A stretch of 64,000 bases of DNA, taken from contig CP141149.1 in assembly GCA_035235625.1 (NCBI GenBank), positions 4,125,001-4,189,000 of the forward strand, read 5' to 3'. The notes under the pieces were generated by a model. That model did not search any database, had not been told where the DNA came from, and saw nothing but the letters and a program-made list of their open reading frames with translations. The first letter of the stretch is position 1. The number at the start of each line of letters is the position of its first letter. Position numbers and translations under genes: made by a program. The DNA comes from Saururus chinensis. Taxonomy: Eukaryota > Streptophyta > Magnoliopsida > Piperales > Saururaceae. Positions 10,333-25,300 of this stretch are shown here, piece by piece.

Positions 10333-13300
10333 TCATCTGAATGACCATTGGATTTCCTCTAGAGTTCTTCCCTTCGTCTCAGGGACATATAAGAAAACAA
10401 ACACCACTGTGAAGGCACTTACAACTGTGTATATTGTAAAGGTCCCTGAGATGAATCATAATATGATTCAGATCTAAAAGTGATTATGATAGGAAAGAAA
10501 ATGGAAGAAGAAGAAGGGCATACTAACCACCATTGCTCCAAGTCAGAAGCAAATTAGCCGTCATGGTAATCACCCAAGATGTCAACCAGTTGACAAGTGT
10601 TGCTATGCTACCAGCTAAACCCTTTATGTTCACCGGAAGTATCTGCAACACAAAACAGTCTCTTGGATGTCTTATACTTGAAATTGACAATGAAAGCAAC
10701 TGCAGAACAGAGCAGTCAAGGATCCATATTAATCTGTATGGTAATCATTTAATCCAATCTCAGATATTATGTTGCACCAAGTCCGAAAAACTGTGAATAT
10801 AAAATCTCAGAAGCTAAAACAGAAAATGTCAGTTGAACCTACTCAACTATGACAACCCTTTCCAATTTGGGATCAAGAAAACCATACAAACAGGCAATTT
10901 CGGCAGCAAACAGATTAGTTCTCCTGCAATCAGTCTGATTACATCCTTTCTATAATGTTTTTGCTTATATATTAATAAACTCTTTGATGCTCTGGCTTCA
11001 TTTGAAGAAAATTTGTTGAATCACAGCTGAAGCCATGAGCCACTGGGCTGACAGGTCCATTTTGAAAGCAAAAACAAGCGCACAAAAAGAGATGTTTTGC
11101 AGCATCCCAAGAAGAAAGGGCAAAATTGTCACCTTTCATTTGCATACTTAGTACACTGGAAATCACCCAAAAAAAAAGATAAAAGACAAAAAAAATAGCT
11201 CTAAAATTGGAATATAAATCAGTGAAGCACTTGCAATCTATAGTCATCATAAGATGCACCACCAGTCATTTATCTTGAGATGTGATCATTAGATTAGATT
11301 CTCTCACTCATAACAATCTTTAATGATCAAGTCAAATGGATATCACAAGATCTCATCTATATGAAGCTTAGCTACCAGATAATAAGTATCGCTCAGGAAA
11401 GATAAAAATTTAATAAAAGCAGTAAAGTCATAGCTCCACAACTCAATAAAATCTGACTAAACTAAACTACCTTTTGCAATAGATGATATCAACCAATGCT
11501 TATGAATAAACCATTTTAAACAATGTTATTCAGCCAACTTAATGAGTTTGATATCTCATATGTAATAAAATTGCCCAAAACTGTGCCAAATGAAGCTACT
11601 ATACAAGAAATTTTTAACACAAATTATGAATGTGTCTCACTCTTATAAACTTTGACAGATATTTTCATTATCATCATATACCTTATCCCAGCTATCTGGG
11701 GTGGAGGTATATACATAAAAAAAAGTTTGACAGACACCATAAAACAATAAAAGGGAGGGAAAAGTTAAAGAGTGAGGTGGTGTGCAGAAACAAGCAGATA
11801 TCATAAAATCAACAAAAGTCGGATAAAAAAGTTGCAATGTTTATAATAGACACTAATGTAGATTGAATAGAAACTGAAATATGCAACTTTCGAAGATGCC
11901 ATTAAAATCATCATGCGCACAAATTTGCGCAGAACCTATGAGCAGGTCAGTTTCTTTTGCAATATAACAAGTCCCAATTGAAAATTCAGTTATATGCCAA
12001 CACATACCAGTGTTTAGAAAAATGTGAACCACATCTGAAAGCCTTTGACCAAAAAATGAAAAGAATTCTTGATGAGGAAGGATCAAACCTCTGTATTTTG
12101 TATTCTCATTTTGCATACTGCCTCCGTACATATTAAGTGTCCTATTTGGATTTCCAAAATGAACTAAAATTATTTTATTTTAAAAAACCAAATAGGACAT
12201 TTAATAGGGGATGGAGGGAGTAAACAAATACAAGGTCATGCATACAAATAGGAAAAAATATAGAATCAACACATAAAATATGAGACAGCATGAAGAATGG
12301 GATATAAGTGTATAATTGGTATAAGGAATGGGGAAGGTATGAGTAATTGGGAAAGGCAGAAAGAGGTAAGAGAAAGAAAGAGATGTGGGCCATGTACAAA
12401 ACAAATCAAAACAAAAGGTAGTGATCAACACATTAGACATTAAAAAGACCAATGGATCGCAAACGAGTGAGGAATAAAGCGAATGGAACTTCTTTTATAT
12501 ATAGGTAGAAGAGTTGATGCTACTTTATTATAGTCAAAATAAAAAATAAAAAAAACTCTGGTGGCCAGGGGAGAGAAGGAAATGCATATTATGCCTTGTC
12601 AGTTGATGAAATTTTGTGATAGTTTACCACTTCTAAAAGCATAAGCTGTTAAAGAAGTGGCTAATTTTCTATATTAACCACATTAACAGTCCCCCGCACA
12701 TGCAAGCACAACTAAGCACTGCATGTCAGCGCGCGCGCACACACTTAATTACACAAGCACAACTAAGCACTGCATGTCAGCGTGCACACACACTTACTCA
12801 AGGACTTGAACCCAAAACCTTGGGCTTGGATACCATGACAGCTAACCTCCTAAAAGCTTAGGCTTTTTGGAGAAGGGGTTATACTAAAAAAGGTTTCATC
12901 TCACATGATGAGGCATGTTGTGTTTGCGTTTCACGGTAGCAACAACTACTGTGAGAATTTTTATGGACACCTTGCCTCAAGAAGAATTCTCAATGGTGCA
13001 GGTTAATGCACTAGAGAATATTTTTGAGAAAATAAATTAGATTGAGGTACATAAAATATGCATTATCAAAATGCTTGAATATAATACTTGGAAACAAGCC
13101 AGACATCAAAGCAAGTACCAAAACCTAGTCCATCCATGATTTTCTAAAACAAAAGAAAAACATCTTACATACCTCAGACATTATAATCCATGGAATAGCT
13201 CCCATTCCTAGAGAGAAAGTTATCACGAATGCCTAGAATAAAAGGAATAATTTCAAAATACAAAAGCATAGTTAAAAGTAGAACATAAATAAGGTAACAT

Positions 13301-16300
13301 GAAACAGACGATGCAAAATTACATACCACAAGCCCAACCAACGATAATATGCCCATTGCACTATAAAAATGAGAATCCTCTGAAACTAAATCCTGAATCC
13401 ATGAAAGTCATAGGTTAAAAGACATTCTATGATAAAAAGATGGAAAGATATTCTGTAATAAAGGAAGAATCAAGCATATTCTCTCCACTCCCAAGCATCA
13501 TCTATGTCAAAAAATTACACCTCTGGTTAGTAGTTAGGTACCAATAAAAACAGCTTACGTGGCTGTCACATAAAAATATTCCTGATCTTTCTCAAGAATC
13601 CAACAGCCCTTGGTTTCCCAAGATATGATTTACAGAATACTAACCTTCAAATAGAATGCAACAGCAACAAGAAGAAGGCTAACTGTCATGCCAGTAGAAG
13701 ATATCTAAACCAGGAAAACATTGTCAATTTTTAATAATAAATATGCAAACAAAAATTAATAACAGAAAGAGTATAGTTTCTGTTCATACTCACAATGAGT
13801 AGAAGTCGACGCCCTGCTTTATCCATCAACCATAGAGTAATGGCTGTAGCTGCAACCTGAATGTTTAAAATTAAGATTCTTCTATAAAATTGGCAAAAAA
13901 ATTACTTTCATGAAAAATTCATTGCCAGCATAAACATTTACAGAGGCGAGAATATAACCTGAATGGCCCCAATACCAAAAGTTGCTGCATTACTGGACGA
14001 AATACCTGATCAAATCCAAACAATTTGAATCATTTTATGAAAAAGTTATTGGAAATCAGAATCATTGACTATATGCAATGAATATTTTATATACAAGTAT
14101 GTGTTACAGGATCATACAAGTGATCATATGAAAATATACTACACAGAACATACTGAAGGTCGTACCACCAGATAAAGTTAATGAAAGATATATAGATATA
14201 AAGTCAAGACCTTGTAAACAAAAGGAATAAATTTCATTAGCCAAACAGTTCTACTGCATATATTCACCTTCTCCGCCATAGTCAACAGAGGGCATAACAC
14301 CCACTAGTATTAGATTATCAGTCCACCCATCTTTTCCCTACTTCCATTGAGCTTTCTTTTTCACAAACCCCAAGACCTATTCAGATACCGTACTTTGTTT
14401 GGCACTAATTGTATGATTGTCAGTTGATCATTTAAGTTATGTGACTTGGGCATATGCACTCGATGAATTACAAATTGCCTTTTTATTGAAGTAGAATACT
14501 TAGTCATGAAGGATTTGACATTTACCTTAATTAGGATATCTTTAAGATACGCAACAAATTTAGTTATCTTTCCAAGAGATGTAAAAGTTCTAATTATGGT
14601 TTAATATTGTACATCAGTTGTGAGGTCGGAAACAATGTCTCCCTCTTCTCTCTCCTTACTCATCTCCTTCTACAGAACCCTAGACTTTAACATGGTATGA
14701 GGATTTTTACCAATATACCCTTAGATTGACACTTCTCCTTTACACAGAAATTGGATGCAATAGATACTTTTGGATTCACATATATATTGTGTACTGCAGT
14801 CTCAAGATTATGGAACCATGTGGAAGCAGCAACTGTGGCAATTTTTTGCAAGACAACGCAATGCAATAACCTGAAGTGGATATCATACAATTTTTTATAC
14901 CATTAGTTTCTCCTTAAGCTGATCAAGAACTCAAGATCTCGTGTGTTTAAGTAATCACATTATTTGGGGATATGCACTTCCCGGTGAATTTTTGTAGTCT
15001 CCATCAAGAAGTAGGATCCATAAGTCATTCAGGATTTGATATTCACCTTAGCTAGAATTATTTTAAACCTAGGGGTGTTTTCATAGATTAGAATGTTAGG
15101 ATATTTTGGTAAATTGAATAAGTAGTTTAATATAAGAGAGTAGCCAAGGACTTCAGTTGAAAACAAAATTGTATTGGCAAGTATTTCAATGGAAAATATA
15201 TCTTAGAAAATTATTTAGAAAATTGACTAGTACTAGAAATTGACTCTCTTTCCTTCCTGTCCACTCCATCTTCCCTGGGATCGACTCCTGCTATTCCTAT
15301 TGCCTCTCATCCAAACTACCTTCTATCTTTCTCATGTTCTGGATTAGTCTTCCGTTCCTTTGTTGCTCCTAATTCTAACCTCATTGACCTTTTATTTCCA
15401 CTGCAAATCCAATCAAATCCCTCAAGTTTTCATCTTTAATATAGCCTTTGAGTGGCTGCTTCTCTCTTCCAAACAACTCTAGAAATCCAAGGTCAACTTC
15501 CATTAACGCCCTTCCTAGAAACCTATCTAAAAAGCCCTATCAGTGTGATTCCTGTTTCACCCTCGCCCCTTTGTTCTATAATTCCTGCCCTGTCCCTTGA
15601 TACATCAAACCAAAACGATTTAATACTGTCAACCCAATCCAGCATTAGACTTTTAAATCAATTGATCTTTCTTTTGACCAGATCCACGTCTTGTGATATC
15701 CCATTTTCTTTACAATAACAACTTTACCCTTGACAGTAGGTGGAACCACATCAGATGGTTCCCTTGCCAGGATCTGGTCCAATGCCACATAAGAAAATTT
15801 TCACTGTCGAGGCTTGTGAATTGTCTAGCGAGGTTTCCTACCCAATCTTTAAGGCAGTGCTATATAAGCAGTCTCAGCATTTTGCTTACTTACAGACTCG
15901 GGATGAGCAAAATGCAAAATTAGATAAATGATTTTAAGGTACCAATATACTCAAAGGATGATGCAAACAAGCAACAAATAATTATGTTCTTTAATAAAAT
16001 GGTTGCATTATAGGAACAGCTTACGGGATTATCTCAACTGAATGGTCCAACACATCACTTTCTGAAAGTTTAAAGCTGACTGCAAATAAACTTATGAGAC
16101 TTAAGGATGTATCTAAAAAATGGGTTCCTCCTATGGCAACAAGATTTGAGGAAGATTTGCAGCATGGTGGCAACCACTGAAGTTCAAGAACACCAGTTTG
16201 GTCAAACTACCAGTGACCAAGGTTCGTAATCTCACACAAGATCTCAGTCTTGGTGGGATCACCAAGACACGAGACTATGTAACCAGTCAGTTTGGCTTGT

Positions 16301-19300
16301 TTGAATGGTCACAGCGAGATCTCACTAACCTCGCTTCAATCTTGCTAGATTATCCTCATTTTCAATATAAAAAATTATTTATTCTTATTTATTTTTTGTC
16401 CTCCTTGCCCACCTGTCCAAGAAGAAGATCCTATACTTGCCCTCCTCTTTTGAATTTTGGTCCCGGGGCTCCGCCCCCGAGCCCCCATAAATCCTACTCT
16501 TTTATTAAGTCAGCTTCTCCCCCTCTCTATACCGACTTCTCGTATTTGTTTTATTTTGGTCCTCCCCTCTTTATTATGCCATAGTTTTAGAAAACAAACC
16601 CTCAATCTATCAACGGCTGGATGGAACTATCTATTCCTATTGGAGCAAATACTCCTCTAACAATCCTAACTATAACCTAATGGGACCTCCTTATTTCTGG
16701 CTTGGGGAATTCAACCAGATATATGTGCATTCAAAAGAATTAGTGTAGTTTACATTAATACAAATGTAGTAGAATGATAGTAGAGTTGATTGAAATTAGT
16801 ATTAGGGAGCGGAGCTTCTGGACGTTAAAATATACAAATCAACAAAATATATATAGAAGACATCTCTAAGACCACTGAGATCACTTACATGATCTCTCGG
16901 AGATCTCTCCAAAATCTCATCCCTTTGGATGACCGAGACGAAACTGAGATCTGCAATTGCGAACCTTGCGAGTGACAACTGGATTGAGATGCAACAGTTG
17001 ATAGCAAAGGTTCAGACAGGGTGACAGGATTGTTGTTAACTATACTGATGATGATGTAGGAAAAATACAAGACTGGTGGATTGTTAGAAATTTCCAAAGG
17101 CTAGGTAGCATGGTACTTGATAAAAGGGACAAAAAATTGATTGTAACCTCTTAGGATTACAAGAAAAATTAAGGTAGAAAATTGGGAGATTTTGGAGAGG
17201 GAGAAGGTAAGAGACAAGACAAAGGGGAGAAATATAGATGAAGACAAGGAGAGACAATAAGAAAATCTAAGTTCATAAATTTACTAGTCCGGAATAGGGC
17301 AGAAACACAATTTATAGAGTCAGGCTTAAGGCCTTTCCTCATAACAAATTTCTGAATTCTATAAACAATAGGAACAGCCAAACTAGGAAAGTAAAATAAG
17401 GCTAATTAGTATCTAACTAAACTAGGAAACAATAAGATTAGGAATCATAAATCCTATTCAAACAAGAATTAATAAAAACAAGGAAAGTCCTAAATAAGTA
17501 AAATTTCTCAAAGTTCAATGGCAGCAATGCTGATGGAAAGGCCACAACATCCCACCACACTCCGCTAATACTTTGCCCTCAAGGCAAACTACAATCCTTT
17601 CACCATACGTGAGAATAGACCCGAACATCAGGTTCATCAAAGGCATCCAATGGGACCTCCAGTGATTCGAGATGCATTTGTCATTGTAGTGCAGACTCAG
17701 TTGTGACCTATTTAAGATGGACCACATTGGGAAACATATATCAAAGTGCACATCAAAATCTGGAGATAGCCTTGCAAAATTTCCGAGTGCGTTTGTAGGA
17801 ACCACAGGAAGTCTGGTTAAAGATGAGCAGTGAAGCAAATTGGAACCACCAGGGTCAAATGCCCAATGATCAGGCATGCCTAGCAAGAAACGCAGCTGAG
17901 AACAATGCAGACAAGGTTGGAGTGGAAGCAAATGGACCTGGACCTCTAAAAAGCTCAAAAGAAGCTTTGTACAGAAGTAAACACACTGTAGGAGTGTAGC
18001 CAGGTCCCAGATCAAAAGGATCCACATCAGGCCTGCAATGGAAGGATTGGCGGTGCGTGTCAAGACCGGAGCTGGGTGGCAGACCCTTGTTGGACCCGCC
18101 AGAAGGAAGCCTCCTAGGACACCTTCGTTTAGCAGGTGGCCCTAGCCCTGCTTGACACAGCATCGCCACACATGCCTGCTGCAAGACCGGCTTGATCTCC
18201 CTCTTCTTAACAATAGCTTCAGCCCCTGGTGAAGCGCAGAAGCTCTAATTTAATGAGCCGCATGCTGGATTTTTCAAAATAAGTTGAAGATCTCTCAAAG
18301 TCACATACTGAGATTAAATGTCCATCTATGCATTGCACACACACTCACACTGTTCACTAGTGTTTTGTTGGCTGGAGTTCCTTAAGGAGCCAAACTGGAT
18401 TGACTACATGACTGATACATTGTTTTATGCATAACCATGTAATGGTAGAGTATGTTAAATTGATGTGTGTGGAAATTTATGGCACAACCGGATTGGGAAG
18501 TTGCCCCAGACTCTGCTGTTCCACTATTTTGATTTGGATGCTGGGTGTGAACCCTAAATTGATGAGCGATGGCCGTAAATCAAGCATGTATATGGACCCG
18601 TGTTTGACCCATGACATGATGATCATTGGTAATGGGTAAACATACATGTGACTGTTTGAACTATTAAATTCTCATGCCAAAGTTGAATTTTTATGCACTT
18701 ATACGCTGTGATGCCCATGCTGATGTGCGCATAAGTGTTGGTAAATGCAGGATATCATGCTCATGTTCTTGCTATTACCTGAAAACAACATATTGATGTA
18801 CATCTATACTTCATCATTTTAGAAATTACAATTTTCTAAGAATAGCAAGGTGCTGTCCAGAAACTTGCATGCTAGGAAAAAAGTGTACTATAAATCAAGA
18901 TTCTATAGTTGACATACATTTGTAAGAACATATTCAGAGATATGTTTGTGTTAGGCATATTTCGGTGAACAAATCAATGTCAAAGTGATGTATATTTTAA
19001 GCCATGGAAGTAGTGCTTGTTTGCTGCTGGAGAGCACAGGCTGAAGATGAAGCAGAACATGAAAACTTAGGGTGTTTGTCAGCTAAAACATACACACGAA
19101 CATCATACACACCTAGAAATGATAGGGTTTAACATATGAGAGTGTGGGGAAGAAATGGATGGACATTTGTATGAGTATATAAAATTTTTCAACAGAGATG
19201 GATCAGTTTTGAACAGGTAATCGATCGACCTTGAATAGGTGATCAATCGGCCTTGAACAGGTTTATGCAGTTTTTACTGGTAACATTTGCAATATATGCA

Positions 19301-22300
19301 CCAGTGGTGCAATAGATCTTTTGAGACCAGTAAGTATAACGATCGATCAGCAATGGAAGGGTGATCAATCAACTAGGGTAATGGAAGAGGTACTGTGCTG
19401 TTTAAGGCAGGGGAGATCGGTTGGCACAATAGGGCCATTGATGATTTTTCCTAAAATAGGACATTTTGGGTGGAATGCATTTCCTATTGAAAGTCTAACA
19501 CCAAAACTAACATAGGTCTATATAAGGGGTATTTAGATGTGGTAAAACACAAGAGGAAGCCAAAAAAGTTAAACAAAATTATATGATTACTCTAGGCTAT
19601 TTTGAGAAATTTGTGAGAAGAAAGTGCTTCCAAGGCTATTGAGCTTTGAGAGAGTGTTGTTAGCTATTAGAATCCAACAAAAGTTTATGTTTATGCCTTA
19701 GCTTCATGAATTGTTTGTGTTAAATACTTTACGGACACACTTTAGGGTCAAAGTGGTGAAGACGGAAGAGGGTTGAAATAGGAACTATATTTCAAAATTC
19801 TCATCATCGTTGGAGAGTTGCTAAGAAGATCAAAGAGAATCTGACAAAGTTAAAGGAGTTGCTAATAAGATCGGGTGATCATTCAAAGCTTAAAGAGGAG
19901 AAGATCAAATTAAATGCAGCTGAAGTAAAGGCCAATAAAGTGCTACAAAAGTCAATGGAGTTAAGAGTGGTATGAAGACCAGTCGAGAAAAAGAGGATTC
20001 TTTCATTTGTAATTGGTAAACACTGTATTTGTTTACTTAGTGCATTATTTGGTCTAGACAGAGTATCCCATAGTTTTTCCCAATGTGGGCGTCCACTTAA
20101 AAATCCTTTATCTTATAGTTTTGATGTTTTTTCTTATGTGTTAAACAATTAGGGTTTTCTAAATACATTACAAAGTAATTCAAATTACTACATGCTAGGG
20201 GCACTGTGGTAATTCTCAAGGGAAAAATCTTAAACGCACAACATGCATAATCATGGGACTATCAATTAAATATATAACCTCTATATAGATGTGGCAAATG
20301 CATGGTTCACAATAATCAATCTGCAGTTTAATGGTTCTGATTTGCACTTGAATAAGCACGGTAGACCAGCATGTTTCATCATGTCAAAATGTTGATATGT
20401 GTGCATGTATATATATATATATGGACAATTTTACCCCCAGTACTATACTACATGGGTTAGGATGAATCTTGTAAACAAATGACCATTGGTTACAATCGGT
20501 AATTGGGACTTAAAAAAGGTGTATCAAAGGTCATATGAATCATAGCAGTATTTCTTTAGCTGCAAACTTGCTATTTCTATAATTTCTGCTCAAGGGTTAT
20601 TTCAGTCATTTCACAAACTTCGGTCCAAATACAATTGGTTAGTTTAGCTAACTGATATGCATGCTGGCATGAATAAATTATTGGTGCAGCTAGGAGTGAA
20701 TGATAATTTATACCCTCTTGTATGACTAATATTTAAATAAGGTTATTGTATAGTGCAAATCATTAATTATCAGCCTTGGGGTAGGAAGGTTGAGACTACT
20801 TGTAACATTTAAACAATATAACAAGTGCAACTACCTATAGGAGTAGTTCAGATTAAGAGGAAAGGTGTCTATGGAGAGCAGGCAAAGTCCCTAGGGCTGT
20901 GCCTAGGAAGGGTTATTGTGGTGCCCTGAAGAGGTACTAGTCTTGCAGATGAATACTAGAAGGAGACTCTCCAACGCCATCTAGGGGGAGGGGACATGTT
21001 AAAAGTCCAAACAACAAGTTGGCCGACCAAGTGCCTCAATATGGCCAACCATAAGTGCACAATGTTGCATGCATCTTGCACAATGTTGCACACACATTTT
21101 GCGGAACATTGCGGGCCTTCCCCACAATGCATGCAAACATGTTGTGCAACATTACGGGCAATCCCCGTAATGCATGCACACAAAGTGTGCAACACAAGCA
21201 CATATGTGTGGCCCAACATGTATCACGAGCAATAGGCTTTTCTACTCCATGACACTCTCCCCCACTCAATCTATCAACAGACTCATTAACATTTCACCTC
21301 TTGGGGATTTTACGCTTATCTCGCACAGTGAAACTCAATTGCGACAAATGTCTAGCTTCTCTCCACAACACTCGAAACTTGCTCACATCACAGCTCAGAT
21401 AATTCCATGTATTGCATGCTTTAGCACATCCAAATTTCACCCATCAGGCCTTTACCTTGGTTAAATAATTGCATGATGAAGTTTTTCTGATTGCTATGCC
21501 TTGCCCACACAAGCAAAGGCCAATGTACTCTGCTGTAAAGGTTGGTTGATAAGAGAGTGCACCCAACCGCCCCGTTTAAGTTGGTGCTACACTTTGACCG
21601 GGAAAGAATAAACCAAATGATGTCCAACTTCAAAATTCGACCCTAAACTTGAGACATTGCCAAGTTGCCTACACTTCGGACTATTTTTGCCCTACACTTC
21701 GGTCACACTTTATAGTTCCCACCAACAAGTGTACACCATTATGTCCGACTTAACACTCTTGTCTGCTCCCATTGACCTCTCCCAACAATCTAATGTCACC
21801 CCACTTATACTGATGCATCTAGCAAAATGACATCTCATTGTGTCTAGCAACTTCCAGGTTACTACCACTTACAAAGTTCCGGGTCTTCAAATTCAGTCAC
21901 ATTTCCTATCGCGATCCCCTCCAGAGGTCTACTTTGGCCTAGGCACAACAATTTTGCACAAGCTTCACGTAACCACAAAGGTCACCAAACTTCTGCACCA
22001 CTCTTGGTATAGCACTATCTTTGCATTTATTGCCTACCAGCGGATGAGGGCCACTTCACCCAGCTACTCAGGCCACTGCCTAAAACTAGCAAAATTTCAA
22101 CGGGTGTCATCCTGCCAACCAGTTTGGCATACAGGGCCATGTTTATCAACCTAGGGGTGGGAACATCCTAATCTTGTTCACCACGATCAAACATGCTTCG
22201 GATGTGCCGCCTACATGCTAACCCAAAGAACCCAAGGGTGATGTCTTATTCCTATTCACCCAAAAGAATTGTGCTGCCTCTTCCTGCAACAACTCTTCAA

Positions 22301-25300
22301 ACTGAGGGAAGGATAATCAGCATCATGTGTCAAACTCTTCTTTTTGTTTTGTTTTGTTTCTGTTTTTTCTTTTTTTTTCTCTACAAACTTTGAATGCACA
22401 ATTGTGCGCCAAATGGGTTATTTTTACCTATCATTAATTCCTATTTTCAGCACTTGGACTCGATAAGTTCCACTATTCTAATGTCCAAAATTTCACTATT
22501 CATCAGCCCATGAAGTTCGTTCCAAGAACCTACTATTTTCCGCACGCCTCTCTCTATGCATTAATTTTAGCCTGAATCCCCTGCTAGCAAGAAGAAACCG
22601 GCCTCACTTTTTTTGTACGCTTCATTTCTCAAACTGGCTACGCGTCACTCGCAACACGACCACCCAACATAATTGTCATCTTCAACGCATCCTCCCATTG
22701 AGGAATCCCATGTTTCCTCCACAAGAATAACTGGCTGCATATCCATCATCTTGGTTTCTTTATATTGTTCCACCCACAACATTGCCAGGTAAAGGGGTTT
22801 CAAGATTTGCAAGGCTTCTAACTGCCAATACATCCCATACAACACCATTAGCAAGAGTTTGTTGTCGTTTGCACAGTTTTCAAGTCCCAACATGACTGCA
22901 TTGGTTCAACAAGGCCATATAAGGCCAACCGATGGGGCTCCTAGCATGATGGCTAGCCAATGAGCAAGCCATTTCTTTCAGCCGGCTGTAAGGCTGGACA
23001 TTATACCAACAAGATAACACTTTAGCTCAACAAGTGCCCCCCGATGTAGCATAAGAGATTTCTTGTACATTGTTGGAATGACAACCAAAATTTTCCAAGC
23101 GTCCCTAAATGCACCGCAAGACTCTCTGACAATATCTAGGGGGAGGGGACATGCAAAAAGTCCAAACAAGCTGACCGACCAAGTATGTAACATGGCCAAC
23201 AATGTGTGAACAATGTTGTGCACACATTTTGTACAATGTTGTAGGCAGTCCCCGCAATGCATGTACATTTATTGTGCAATGTTGCAGGCAGTCCCTGTAA
23301 CACATGCGAACCAAATGTGCAACACAAGCACATGTGTGTGCTCCAGCATGTGTCACGAGCACTACACTTCATTGCTCCATGACAAGCTGGTATGAAGGCA
23401 ACTAACATAATCTATTGATGTGGGCCTGATCCACCATTCTATATCCTATATGCAGAGGTATTTTTTGTTGAAAGAAGAGCATGAATCCTTAAGAGTTGAA
23501 GACTTGCAGCTCTGAGCAGTTGGCAGAGGATCCACCCTGGCAATGCATTTACCTAAAGAAGTCATGACCTTGGATTTGAGGAAGGTGAAATGTATGGTTT
23601 TACTTGGTATTTTATGTTAATCCTAGTAATTTCTTCCATTGTGCATGTTATTATAAAAAAAATTGCCCCTAACTTATGGGCCGTGACAACGGGAAGCTGA
23701 AGCTGCCATGGAACAATAGCCACTTGCAAGATCAACGATTGTCGTTGGCAAAAGCATCAAGAAACTTCCACAGCCACTGGACAAAGTAAAAAGGAAAATA
23801 TTCACACAGCCTTTGGATAGGAGAAAGATCTCTATGGAGACAATGGTTGAGGTATTGTCGGTGGTGGGAACAATCAATGATGATAGAAAAAATGCAAACT
23901 TTTTCTTGGCTGCCAGTGGAAAGAAGGTTGCTACCCCTGAGAGGCCCTTGGGAACTAAAGCACCAACATTGTTTGCGATGCATTACCAGCCAGAGAGGGG
24001 AGGAACCATGGTTCGCAATATCTTTTATCTGAGATATATTGGTGGCCCATAGATAGGATATATTTGAGAAATATTGGAGTTATAGGAAAAAAATATCGGT
24101 GACCTACATATGATGTTTTCACATGTATTTTATTGATCTAAGCATGTATTAACATCTAAAAGCCCTAATATTAATCCCAAACAGTGATAACACTATGTGA
24201 ATACACTTATGCTAACATAAATTGTGCTCATCAAGCAGAAAATATGATCAATAATAATAGAGAAAAAGTTTCAAGATAATGTCAATGATTAAGTGGATTA
24301 CTTGAAGGTATAGATCTAAATAGAAGTCATACTAGAATATATAGCAATAACAGTTGGAGTGATGTGGAGGTTGGAAAGCTGCCTGACCATTAGAAGACTG
24401 AACACATGGGAAATCCAAGTAGGCATGGTATTGCTCCCACGTCATCATCATGAGGTAGGAACTTAAATACTCACTTACATGCCTCTCATACTCATGCCTA
24501 AGAAGATGATGCAAGACATGGACTGGTTTTAGCCTGTTGCCAAAGTGAAAATTGGAAGGAGGAAGGGAATATGCCAAGGGGTCACGGGTGGGAAAGAAGT
24601 CATGGGTGAGATCTAGAAGGGGTCTAAGCTATCAGGAATATCTGCCATATTTTTCCAATATTTAAAATATATTTGGAATATGTTTTCTCCCAATATCTTG
24701 TATCTGTAAAGTAGCTGATACCAATATATCTCAGATATATCTGAATCTGAGATATTGCGAATCATCCACGAAACTCTATCACACATCTGCAACTCTAGCG
24801 GCAGATATGCTGGGGGCAGTGGTTCTTCCTGTGGCAGATTGGTTTCTTCCACCTTGAGTTCCGGCAGTTCTGATTGTAACTTGAAAGCATCAGCCTCAGG
24901 ATTGATCTGCACATGACCATCATCATCCTGTCCTGATTGGCTTACCTTGGCTCTGGCTGCTTGTATTGACAGGCCTTTTTCTTCATCTTCCACATCAACT
25001 CCAGCAGCTGATGGAGGCAAACTGAATTATGTTGTTTCCTTCTTCTGCATTGGCGCTAACGCTGGAGCAAGCACCAGTGGCAAGAGGAAGGGTTCTGGTT
25101 GGGGTGGTGGCAATAGCACCAACGGAGGCAGTGTTGTTGGAGGTGGGGATGAGGTCCATGTGGAAGACTCCTTTTCGGCGAACAGGGAAAATTCCTTTAA
25201 GGAAGTTCTCTCAATTAAAATTTGTGGTCTGTCTTTTTCCATTCACAAAGGGACCCTTTATATGGGCATACTTCATTTTAAAAAAATATTAAAATATCAC

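Larger units (their letters stand above)
10643..13172. other. Transporter intron 16
   Basis: A 2.5-kb intron between exons 16 and 17. It contains the Stowaway MITE at 12118-12220, the 51-bp duplication at 12703-12797 and an AAGCTTAGGC-type motif near 12855 like those seen at other retroelement remnants (26655, 30648). No coding sequence is recognised in the remainder. Confidence 0.5.

Noticed and set aside
12709-12797. Possible CRISPR-like array
   Set aside because: Only two copies of a 51-bp unit in a plant intron; this is a simple tandem duplication.
17515-18184. 182- and 104-codon minus-strand ORFs
   Set aside because: A GTTTGCCTTGAGGGCAAAGT motif nearby recalls the end of gypsy polyproteins, but the translated frames show no integrase or chromodomain pattern, so a pol remnant cannot be supported.
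20956-21269. Cys/His-rich ORFs on both strands
   Set aside because: They translate the TGCACAA/GCATGCA repeats of a non-coding LTR; the apparent metal-binding pattern is a by-product.
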